From the NCBI GenBank assembly GCA_964243295.1, contig CAXTEJ010000009.1, positions 25,022 through 89,021 on the forward strand: 64,000 bases of DNA. The letters are read 5' to 3'. Each line of letters begins with the position of its first letter. Position 1 is the stretch's first letter. Source of the stretch: CAXTEJ01 sp964243295 (GTDB lineage Bacteria > Actinomycetota > Actinomycetes > Actinomycetales > Angustibacteraceae). Below are positions 26,386 through 33,440 of the stretch, one piece after another. The notes below the pieces were generated by a model, which saw only the letters and a list, made by a program, of their open reading frames with translations, was not told where the DNA came from and did not search any database. The translations under genes were made by a program, and so were the position numbers.

Positions 26386-27399
26386 TCAGTACTGGACGCG
26401 CTTGTAGTAGCGACGGGTGGTGAGCGGGTGGTCACGCAGCACCTCGAGGTGCGCGCTGACCCGCTCGAGCAGCGTCGCCAGGACGACGTGCGACACGAGT
26501 GCCCGCACGCGCTGCGGGACGCCCGCCAGCTCCGCGTCGGCCGAGTCCAGCACGAGCATGCTGCTGCTGACCGTCGGGACGAACTTCTCGACGCGCTCCA
26601 GCAGTGGTCGCGTGGCGTCCTCGCCCTTGAGCACCACCACGCTGACGCCGTCCTCGACCAGCTCGAGGGTGCCGTGGAAGAAGTCCGACGCGTGCACGGG
26701 CCGCGTGCGGATCCACTGCATCTCCTCGAGGATGCACATGCCGTAGTACCAGGCCGGCGTCCAGGAGCCGCCGGCGCCGGTGATCACGTGGTAGTCGTGG
26801 GCGGCCAGGTGCTCTGCCACCGTGCGGGCCTGCGGCTCGAAGGCCCGCTTCGCCTCGACCAGCAGTGCCGGCAGCCGGTCGAGCTGCGCGACGACGTCGT
26901 CGTGGTCATCGATCTCGCCACGCTGCTCCAGGACGGCCAGCGCGATGGCCAGCGACTGCAGGTAGAAGGACTCGCAGGACGTGTCGTCCTCGGCGAAGCT
27001 CACGAACGCGTGGTCGGCGTCGCGCGCCAGCGGGGTTTCCGCGTGGCCGGTGAGCACGAGCGCCGTCGCACCGCGCGCCTGGCAGTACGCCAGTGCAGCC
27101 ACGCTCTCGGCCGTCGTGCCCGACAGGGACGGGATGACCACGATCGAGTGCTCACCGAGTCGCGCCGACCCGGTCTCGACCAGCTCGGCCGGCAGCAGCA
27201 GGTGCACCGGGAACGTCGAGTTCTGCTGCAGCAGCTGTGCTGCTGGCTGCATGAGGAGCCCGGCGCCACCCGCCCCCAGGAAGAAGAGCTCGGTGGCGCC
27301 TGCGGCGAGGAGGTCGTGCATCACTGCGTGCAGTCGCGGGCCCTGAGCCAGCGCACCGGTCTGGATGCGCAGGAAGCGCGCCTCGTCGAAGTTCAGCAC
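26386..27399 (-). CDS. SIS-domain deglycase, FrlB-like (canonical catalytic pair)
   Basis: A 337-residue double-SIS protein. Sugar-phosphate loops are ELFFLGAGGAGLL (38-50) and VVIPSLSGTTAES (87-99). The C-terminus TTRRYYKRVQY matches the DERRYY...Y end of FrlB. Counting along the alignment, Glu 226 (EEMQW) and His 242 (DFFHG) occupy the positions of the Glu/His acid-base pair I recall for the fructose-asparagine deglycase FraB (E214/H230). This predicts cleavage of a 6-phosphofructosamine into glucose 6-phosphate and an amine. GTG start with AAAGGAA upstream. Confidence 0.8.
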   Translation of the reverse strand: MLNFDEARFLRIQTGALAQGPRLHAVMHDLLAAGATELFFLGAGGAGLLMQPAAQLLQQNSTFPVHLLLPAELVETGSARLGEHSIVVIPSLSGTTAESVAALAYCQARGATALVLTGHAETPLARDADHAFVSFAEDDTSCESFYLQSLAIALAVLEQRGEIDDHDDVVAQLDRLPALLVEAKRAFEPQARTVAEHLAAHDYHVITGAGGSWTPAWYYGMCILEEMQWIRTRPVHASDFFHGTLELVEDGVSVVVLKGEDATRPLLERVEKFVPTVSSSMLVLDSADAELAGVPQRVRALVSHVVLATLLERVSAHLEVLRDHPLTTRRYYKRVQY

Positions 27400-27477
27400 C
27401 AGCGGTTCCTTTCGGTGTGGGTGAGAGGCAACGGGGTCCGGCTCGCACGCCCCCCCGGGGCGGCTACCTCATAGCGG

Positions 27478-28476
27478 TCAGTAGTCCACCTTGAACATGT
27501 AGCGGCGGGTGTCCAGGTCGTGCTGTCGTGCCGCCTCCAGGTGCTTGGCCAGCCGACCGATGACCACGGCGATCGCGATGGGCGAGACGTCAGCCCGGAT
27601 CGTCGTCGGAACTCCGGGGAGCGTCAGGTCGGCGGCGTCGATGCGGTGCGCCTTCTTGGTGTACTTGTCCAGGAACACCTGTGCGCGCTCGGCCATGGGG
27701 CGCGAGGCGTCCTCGCCGAGGATGTTCACCACGGCGGTCTCCTCGGTCATCATCTCGAACGCGCCCTGGAAGAACTCGCCGGAGTTGTAGCCGGAGGCGT
27801 TCATCCACTGCATCTCCTGCAGGTAGCACATCGCCAGGCCGTAGGCCCAGCCGTAGCTGGGTCCCGCACCGAGGACGAAGACCATCGGCTCGTCCTTGAT
27901 CGCCTCGGCGATCCCGCGCACGAGATCCTCGCTGTCCTGCTGCGCCGAGAGCAGTGCCTTGGGCAGTGCCTCCACAGCGGAGCGCACCTCGTCGAAGTTC
28001 CGCGGTGCACCGGTCGCCTCGAGCAGCGCGTAGGCGAACAGGAGCTCGACGACGTCGCTGCCCCCGATGAAGGCGAGGTCGGCCGCGTCGGCCAGCGGGG
28101 TGCCTGCCTTCGCGGCCGCGGCGACCGTGGCCCCCTTGGCCTTGGCGGTCTTCGCGGCTTGGACGGTCTCCTTCGTCGTGCCGGTGTACGACGCGAGGAC
28201 GACGAGTGAGCCTTCGCCCAGCAGCGCGGGGGGAGCGGTGTTGAACTCATCGCTCTGCACCTGGAAGACAGGCAGCGAGAGCTCACGCTGCAGCACGTAG
28301 GCCGCGGGGTAGCTGCAGATGATCGAGCCACCCGCACCGACGAAGTAGACGTTGCGCAGCCCCCGCGCGACGACGGCCTGGACGGCCTCGCGGATGGCGT
28401 CGTACTGCTCGATGGTCGCCTGCGTCTTCTCCTCGAAGTCCTCGTCGACCGGCTTCAGCGGCAGGGTGTCAGGCAT
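27478..28476 (-). CDS. SIS-domain protein, FrlB/GfrE-like paralogue with altered catalytic His
   Basis: A 332-residue double-SIS protein and first gene of the operon. It has NVYFVGAGGSIICSYPAAYV (42-61), VVLASYTGTTKETVQ (92-106) and the C-terminus DTRRYMFKVDY. Glu 221 (QEMQW) is kept, but the position of the FraB-type catalytic His is Gln 237 (GEFFQG). It may act on another substrate, as the two deglycases GfrE/GfrF do in the glucoselysine pathway, or form a mixed complex with the second SIS protein. ATG at 28476 has GGAAGG upstream; LacI-type operators lie just beyond. Confidence 0.78.
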   Translation of the reverse strand: MPDTLPLKPVDEDFEEKTQATIEQYDAIREAVQAVVARGLRNVYFVGAGGSIICSYPAAYVLQRELSLPVFQVQSDEFNTAPPALLGEGSLVVLASYTGTTKETVQAAKTAKAKGATVAAAAKAGTPLADAADLAFIGGSDVVELLFAYALLEATGAPRNFDEVRSAVEALPKALLSAQQDSEDLVRGIAEAIKDEPMVFVLGAGPSYGWAYGLAMCYLQEMQWMNASGYNSGEFFQGAFEMMTEETAVVNILGEDASRPMAERAQVFLDKYTKKAHRIDAADLTLPGVPTTIRADVSPIAIAVVIGRLAKHLEAARQHDLDTRRYMFKVDY

Positions 28477-28519
28477 GTGACCTTCCGTTTCTCGTGAACT
28501 GAGACTGGTGGAACGGCAC

Positions 28520-28561
28520 TGTTGGGAACGTGCTCACTGGCGGTGTTGGGAACGTTCTCAC
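28520..28561. promoter_or_regulatory. Tandem operator repeats in the divergent promoter
   Basis: Two direct copies of TGTTGGGAACGTkCTCAC at 28520-28537 and 28544-28561, 17 of 18 bases identical and spaced 24 bases apart (just over two helical turns). Each has the near-palindromic centre GGGAACGTTCTC with CG in the middle, the usual LacI-family operator form. They lie between the SIS operon (minus) and the lacI gene (plus), so the regulator probably represses both. A TAGATT -10-like box lies at 28592-28597. Confidence 0.75.
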
Positions 28562-28603
28562 CACGTCTGGTGGGTGTCAAGGGGGTAGCGGTAGATTGAA
28601 TCC

Positions 28604-29695
28604 ATGACGACATCTGGGCGGGGCCACGCCGCCGCCACGATCCACGACGTCGCCCGGGTCGCCGGCGTCTCCCGATCGACGGCAGCACGTGCTGTCGGGG
28701 GCTACGGCGTGGTGAGCGAGTCCGCGCGCGAACGTGTGCAGCAGGCCGCGCGTGAGCTGGGCTACAGCGCCAACGGTCTCGCGAGGTCGATGATCACCGG
28801 GCGCACCAACACGCTGGGCGCGGTGGTCGCCGACATGGAGAACGTGTTCTTCGCGCGGGCCATGCGCGGCTTCACGGACGTCGCCCGCAAGGAGGGCTTC
28901 GACGTCATCCTCGCCAACACGGACGAGCAGGTCGAGATGGAGCGCTCGGCCCTGAAAGTGTTCTTGGAGAAGCGGGTCGACGGGCTGATGCTCTCGCCCG
29001 CGTCACTGGTCGAGTGCGACCACATCATCGCTGCCCACCGCACCGGACCGCCCATGGTGCTGCTCGACCGTCCGGTCCCCGGCTTGAAGATCGACACCGT
29101 GCAGGTCGACAACATCATGACGACGCGGCAGATCGTCGAGCACCTCGTCGAGGCCGGGCACCGCAAGATCGCCCTCGTCACGGGTGGCAGCGGCGGCTCC
29201 GCCGACATCGACCGCGACCGCCTCGTCGCCACTGGTGAAGACCGTTACCTCGGCTATCGCCAAGCCCTGGAGGCCGCCGGCATCGCCTTCCGCCCCGACT
29301 ACGTGAGGGCCGGGGACTTCCACCGCGAGTCAGCTCGCCAGGAGACGCTCGCGCTGATGGACCCCCGCGACCGACCGACCGCTGTGTTCGCGACCGACAG
29401 CGTCATCGCGCTCGGCGCCTTCGAGGCATTCCAGGACCTCGGCCTGCGGATACCGGACGACGTCTCGCTCGTCAGCTTCGACGACGACGACTGGACGACG
29501 GTCGTCCGGCCCAAGCTCAGCGTGATGGTGCAGCCGGTGTACGAGATGGGCGCGCTGGCCGCCGAGCGGCTGATCGCGCGGGTGCGCGGCAAGGTCGTGC
29601 GTCCCAAGAATTTCGTCCTGGCCACGCAGTGGGTCCCGCGGGACTCCGTGGCGCCGCCCGCAGCTCGGAGCACGGGCACGGCGGTGGCGTCATGA
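28604..29695 (+). CDS. LacI-family transcriptional regulator
   Basis: A 363-residue LacI/PurR-type repressor. HTH: ATIHDVARVAGVSRSTAARA at about residues 11-30, then the hinge helix GYSANGLARSMITGR (52-66). The periplasmic-binding-like effector domain follows, with VVADMENVFFARAMRGFTD and FATDSVIALGAFEAFQDLGL. It is divergent from the SIS/kinase/ABC operon with two operator-like repeats between, and precedes a flavin oxidoreductase gene. By context the effector is a sugar-amine or its phosphate. Confidence 0.92.
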   Translation: MTTSGRGHAAATIHDVARVAGVSRSTAARAVGGYGVVSESARERVQQAARELGYSANGLARSMITGRTNTLGAVVADMENVFFARAMRGFTDVARKEGFDVILANTDEQVEMERSALKVFLEKRVDGLMLSPASLVECDHIIAAHRTGPPMVLLDRPVPGLKIDTVQVDNIMTTRQIVEHLVEAGHRKIALVTGGSGGSADIDRDRLVATGEDRYLGYRQALEAAGIAFRPDYVRAGDFHRESARQETLALMDPRDRPTAVFATDSVIALGAFEAFQDLGLRIPDDVSLVSFDDDDWTTVVRPKLSVMVQPVYEMGALAAERLIARVRGKVVRPKNFVLATQWVPRDSVAPPAARSTGTAVAS

Positions 29696-29798
29696 CGCGA
29701 GAGCTCGAAGCGCTGGTGCCGGAGCCGCGGCGGGACGAGCAAAGGCCACGGTGCGGCCGTCGCGGCGGCGTGGACCATCAGCGCAGGAGCGGAAGCCG

Positions 29799-30923
29799 AT
29801 GAGCGACCGACCAGCTGCCCGCACGGTGGTCGTCGTCGGCGGTGGAGCGCTCGGCGCGTCGACGGCGGCTCACCTGGCCGAGCGTGGCGCCGACGTCGTG
29901 CTGGTGACGGAGGCGGCGTTGGCCAGCGGTGCGTCGGGGCGCTCGCTCTCGTGGCTGAACTCCTACGGCGAGCGGTCCCAGGCGTATCACCAGCTGCGGC
30001 TCGCTGGCCTCGCCCGGTATCGCGCACTGGCCACCCGGGTCGACGACGCCGCGCCGCTCCGCTTCGACGGCGGTCTGACCTGGGCGGGTCCCGACAGGCT
30101 CGAGCGGATGCGCAGCGCCTTCGAGCACATGCAGGCGATCGGGTACTCGGCCGAGTGGCTGACGCGCGCGCAGGTGGCGGGCCGCACTCCTGGCGTCGCT
30201 CCCGCGGCTGTGCCCGAGTCCGGCGCCGTGCTCAACGCCGACGAGGGCTGGGTCGACCTGCCCTGGCTCGTCCACCACCTGGCGAGGGCCGTCAGTGACC
30301 GCGGCGGCCGCGTCGTCGAGCACGCCGGTGTGGTCGAGGTCCAGGTGGCCGGTGACCGGGTCACTGGCGTACGCACTGCATCGGGCGACGTCCTGGGCGC
30401 CGACGACGTGGTGCTCGCGACCGGAGCAGGCGTGCCGGTCACGGTCTCGCAGTGGGGCCTCGACCTGCCGGAGGCGACGCCGACCGCCCTCCTGGTGCGC
30501 ACAGCGCCGGTCGCCACCACGCTGCGGGCCGTCCTCAACACGCCGCGCGTCGCGATGCGGCCCGCCCCCGGTGGGTCCCTGGTGATGGACGCCGGCTGGT
30601 CCGAGCGGGAGGTCGTGACACACCCGGACGGCCGGGTCGAGGTGCACGAGTCGACCGTGCAGGGCCTGCTCCGGGAGGCGTCCGCGGTTCTCGACGGCCA
30701 TCCTTCGCTGACGGTCGAGTCCTGTGGCGTCGGCCCGAAGCCGGTCCCGGGCGACGGCGAGCCGGTGCTGGGGGAGGTGCCGGGGGTCGCCGGACTTCAC
30801 GTCGCCTTCACCCACAGCGGCGCCACGCTCGCCCTCGTCGCTGGCGACCTGCTCGCCGGCGAGGTCCTGGGCGGCGCGCCGTCACCGATGCTGGCCGCCT
30901 TCCGGCCGTCGCGCTTCCTGTGA
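29799..30923 (+). CDS. FAD-dependent oxidoreductase, D-amino-acid oxidase (DAO) family
   Basis: A 374-residue flavoenzyme. The FAD-binding VVVVGGGALGASTAAHLAER lies at 10-29, then ASGRSLSWLNSY and the substrate domain; near the C-terminus are GVGPKPVPGDGEPVLGEVPG and AFTHSGATLALVAGDLLAGE, typical of the DadA/sarcosine oxidase/amadoriase group. It oxidises a C-N bond of an amine, giving H2O2 or reducing another acceptor. AGGAG precedes ATG 29799. Downstream of lacI on the same strand, it may belong to the same regulon. Possible substrates are a fructosyl-amino acid or the amino acid released by the deglycase; neither can be chosen from sequence. Confidence 0.82.
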   Translation: MSDRPAARTVVVVGGGALGASTAAHLAERGADVVLVTEAALASGASGRSLSWLNSYGERSQAYHQLRLAGLARYRALATRVDDAAPLRFDGGLTWAGPDRLERMRSAFEHMQAIGYSAEWLTRAQVAGRTPGVAPAAVPESGAVLNADEGWVDLPWLVHHLARAVSDRGGRVVEHAGVVEVQVAGDRVTGVRTASGDVLGADDVVLATGAGVPVTVSQWGLDLPEATPTALLVRTAPVATTLRAVLNTPRVAMRPAPGGSLVMDAGWSEREVVTHPDGRVEVHESTVQGLLREASAVLDGHPSLTVESCGVGPKPVPGDGEPVLGEVPGVAGLHVAFTHSGATLALVAGDLLAGEVLGGAPSPMLAAFRPSRFL

Positions 30924-30950
30924 CCTCTCACCGGCCTTGGTGATTTTCGT

Positions 30951-30972
30951 CAGTGCTGCCGCGGCAGCACTG
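30951..30972. terminator. Perfect 22-base palindrome after the oxidoreductase gene
   Basis: CAGTGCTGCCG followed directly by its exact reverse complement, 27 bases after the oxidoreductase stop. It most likely forms a terminator hairpin; with no loop bases it could also be a protein-binding site. The remaining bases up to 31250 show no gene. Confidence 0.55.
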
Positions 30973-31250
30973 CCCCGACCGAGCGGATGCCTCACTGACG
31001 CCTGGTAGCGCGTCGGCGGCCGCGAGGCGCTGAGGCGCGCCTGCGCGGCGTGCCGCATCCGCCGGCGACGGTGCAAGCAGCTCCGGCGTCCGGGCGAGGG
31101 TCTGGAGGGAGTCACGACGGGTGAGCGCACGTGACCCATGCGGACGGGTTGTCCACAGATTGGGTGCAACACCGACGCCGACACCGTCCGGGCACCCAGA
31201 TTCCGTCCGGGGCGGCAGGGGGTCGCCCCCGTCGACTCGGGGGTGGTGTC

Positions 31251-31577
31251 GTGGACGCGGTGGCGCAGGTCGAGCTGGAGGTCCGCGAGCTCATCCGTCG
31301 GTCGGGCGTCGACCCGGTGCGCGACGGCGACGCCATCCGCGCCCTGGTGCGCGAGGTCGTCGCCGACTACGACGAGCGGTCGCTGTCGGGCGGTCTGCCG
31401 GCACGGCCCGATCCGCGCGGCTGCCCACCAGGTGTGGCACAACGTTGCAGAGTCCGGTGCGCTGCAACGGTCTCTCGACGATCCGAAGGTCGAGGAAGTC
31501 TGGATCAACGAGCCCGGCAAGTTGTTCGTCGCCCGTTAGGGCGTGGCCGAGCTCACCACGACGAACCTCACCGACGG
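31251..31577 (+). pseudogene. cpaF: cpaF/tadA secretion ATPase, N-terminal remnant (piece 1)
   Basis: Broken first part of the Tad pilus motor ATPase. From GTG 31251 the frame reads VELEVRELIRRSGVDPVRDG and REVVADYDERSLSGGLP. Near 31400-31410 an indel shifts the frame, which then continues RAAAHQVWHNVAESGALQRS and VEEVWINEPGKLFVAR. A TAG at 31537-31539 follows, yet homology goes on beyond it (GVAELTTTNLTD) until about 31577, where it ends abruptly. The next residues of the family (QVRDLVEGMLK) are found 5.5 kb away at about 37115. So the gene carries a frameshift, a stop and an insertion. Confidence 0.85.
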
Positions 31578-31646
31578 CCTTCTCTGTAGCCGATGCGTCG
31601 AGGGCGTAGTCGCAACGGGCATGGCCGGTGGAGGCGTCACGTCGGG

Positions 31647-31745
31647 CTAGGTCTGGGCAGCTGGCTCCGCAAAAAGCACCGTGCTTAGTGCACTGCAGCC
31701 GATGTTCGAAGCCATCTCAATAAGGGCATTGATGACATCTTTCAT
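31647..31745 (-). CDS. 32-aa amphipathic peptide, possibly AgrD-like autoinducer precursor
   Basis: ATG 31745 is preceded at ideal spacing by AAAGGAAGG, one of the best ribosome binding sites in this window. The peptide starts MKDVINALIEMASNIGC (an amphipathic helix), followed by SALSTVLF, then AEPAAQT. Helix, single Cys (17), a short hydrophobic stretch, then Glu-Pro, recalls cyclic-lactone autoinducer precursors, but the ring would be larger than usual. The same frame is open upstream to 31901 and encodes one TM helix (WGIAAIIFLLSLTPLLVAVA) with a charged tail, which could be the end of a lost AgrB-like processing protein. No sensor kinase is nearby. Family assignment is speculative. Confidence 0.45.
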   Translation of the reverse strand: MKDVINALIEMASNIGCSALSTVLFAEPAAQT

Positions 31746-32020
31746 GCGACCTTCCTTTCTGAACTGATCCATTTCGTTGGCGTTATTACCGGTTGTCAAG
31801 CGGCGTGCGACTGCCACCAACAGAGGGGTCAAACTGAGCAGAAAGATTATTGCTGCAATACCCCAGGCCAGAGTCGAACTCCCCACCAGATACCCACACA
31901 TGCCCTATGCTGCCTCCGCCACGATGCTGCTGCGTGTTGGATCGTGGGACTGGCTCGCTTGTAACGCTCGGGCCTGCGAGGGGGAAGTAGGGGTGTGATG
32001 ACCACGACCAGGGGCGCGAC

Positions 32021-32180
32021 GTGCGGGCCGCCGCGACCCAACCCGAGCAGCTCGAGGCCTTCTATCGTGAGCACCTGCCGTTCGTCCGTCAGTAGGTTGC
32101 TCGCCGCCTGGACGATGCGGGCGACGTAACCGCGGACATCTTCGTCCGTGTGATCAGGAACGTAGTCCGTCGGCTCCCCG
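32021..32180 (+). pseudogene. ECF sigma factor N-terminal remnant
   Basis: Reads QPEQLEAFYREHLPFVRQ, stop (TAG at 32093-32095), then VARRLDDAGDVTADIFVRVI in the same frame. This is the region-2 pattern of ECF RNA polymerase sigma factors (FYREH...VARRV.D..DVADLTA.VF). No region 4 follows; the sequence runs into the 3' end of the DUF6602 gene. It is a decayed fragment, probably carried in with or cut by the insertion. Confidence 0.65.
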
Positions 32181-32197
32181 ACCTGCTGGCCTGGAAG

Positions 32198-33226
32198 TTA
32201 TGGCAAGTGAATTCCCCACTCGTCCCACCGCACACCGTTTACCGCTGCGCCTGTCTGAAGCCGATCCGCAACCTGGGGACTGTAGACAGCATGAAGCGGC
32301 CAGGGTCGTAGTGTGCCTTGACTCGGGCCCGTCAGCCCAGCAAGTTGAAAATAGTTGGCCAGCGTGCGAAGCGACGGATCCTGCCAAGCGATCTCTTGAA
32401 ACAAGTTTGCCACAAGAACGGCCACTGGATTGGGGGGCTGCCTCGTTGTGTCGGATTCGTGCCATCGGGAGTACGTAGTTTGCGGGCCGCCCTCGTCAGG
32501 AAGCTGGAAATGCTCACGCATCTCCGGCCACTTCGCGTCGAAGTAAATCTTCCCCAGGTAGGACAGGGCACCAAGTTGCCAGCACGCGAGATCTGCCACG
32601 CAGACTAGATTCACGAGGTCTCGAGGGTGATCTGCGGCCAGGTGCGCCTCGGCCAGTCGGCGATCGATGTGCTCGAGAGGAGTTGACGCGGCGGATTTCC
32701 ATGCATGGCTGTGCGCTAAAACCCCATATATCGGCGGCCTGAAGAGTTCTCGATAAGGGGAACCGGTCCGCGGCGTCGCCAGCGCGCGTATGGCCTTTGC
32801 CGTGAGCGCCGCTTCCGACAGGTGTGCCGCCTTAAGCGTCGTCTTGCATTCAAATGCTGCGACCACGCCGTCAATCAAGTACACCTTTTTGTTGAGGAGT
32901 CGAGCAGGATAGCCCGCTTGCAGGACGAGCAAGTCAACCTGCGGACTTGCCGTACCGTTGACACCGAGCACCCGTCCTTTCGTAACGAGTTTATAGGTGT
33001 CCGGCAACCACTGCGACAAGAGCGCCTTCCAATTTTCCTCGCCCTCGTCTCCTGCCGTGCCTGGGTCTTCCGTGGCGCGCGAATATATTCGTTTGTACTC
33101 CGAAGCGATTTCCGCAAGGTCCTGCCGAAGAAACGTCTGCAACTCGTGGTCCCGAGCTGCCTTCTCTTCTTCTTTCAGGGCGATGCTTTCTGGCGAGGGC
33201 GTGGCGGGGACGTTAGCATCATTCAT
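32198..33226 (-). CDS. DUF6602 protein with PD-(D/E)XK nuclease-like core
   Basis: A 342-residue soluble protein. The N-terminal half carries VTKGRVLGVNGTASPQVDLL then VYLIDGVVAAFECKTTL: Asp 98, Glu 126 and Lys 128 fit a D-x(n)-E-x-K nuclease site, the arrangement in DUF6602 (NucC-like) proteins. The N-terminus is a charged helix (ALKEEEKAARDHELQTFLRQ). The C-terminal 150 residues are not recognised. ATG 33226 starts just after a short direct repeat (GCTCTCATCGGCTC at 33236 and 33253). Codon use is more relaxed than in host genes. In this setting it is most likely an anti-phage or restriction-type nuclease, which is inference. Confidence 0.65.
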   Translation of the reverse strand: MNDANVPATPSPESIALKEEEKAARDHELQTFLRQDLAEIASEYKRIYSRATEDPGTAGDEGEENWKALLSQWLPDTYKLVTKGRVLGVNGTASPQVDLLVLQAGYPARLLNKKVYLIDGVVAAFECKTTLKAAHLSEAALTAKAIRALATPRTGSPYRELFRPPIYGVLAHSHAWKSAASTPLEHIDRRLAEAHLAADHPRDLVNLVCVADLACWQLGALSYLGKIYFDAKWPEMREHFQLPDEGGPQTTYSRWHESDTTRQPPNPVAVLVANLFQEIAWQDPSLRTLANYFQLAGLTGPSQGTLRPWPLHAVYSPQVADRLQTGAAVNGVRWDEWGIHLP

Positions 33227-33440
33227 GGATACTCAGCTCTCATCGGCTCTCCGGCTCTCATCGGCTCACTACCGTGCAGGTCCACACAGTTCGCAGTCCT
33301 GGCCTGACGTGAAGCACGCTCTTCAGATTTCGCTTAGTGCGACGCCTTCACCGACGACTCATCTCTGCATCGCCACTGTAGCGCCGTCCCGGCCGGCAGT
33401 CGTAGTCGTTTAGGCAAATCCGAGATGGCTGTGCAGCCTG

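Noticed and set aside
29692..29802. 36-codon frame linking lacI and the oxidase gene by ATGA overlaps at both ends
   Set aside because: Attractive coupling geometry, but codon third positions look random and the product has no pattern; the oxidase has its own AGGAG.
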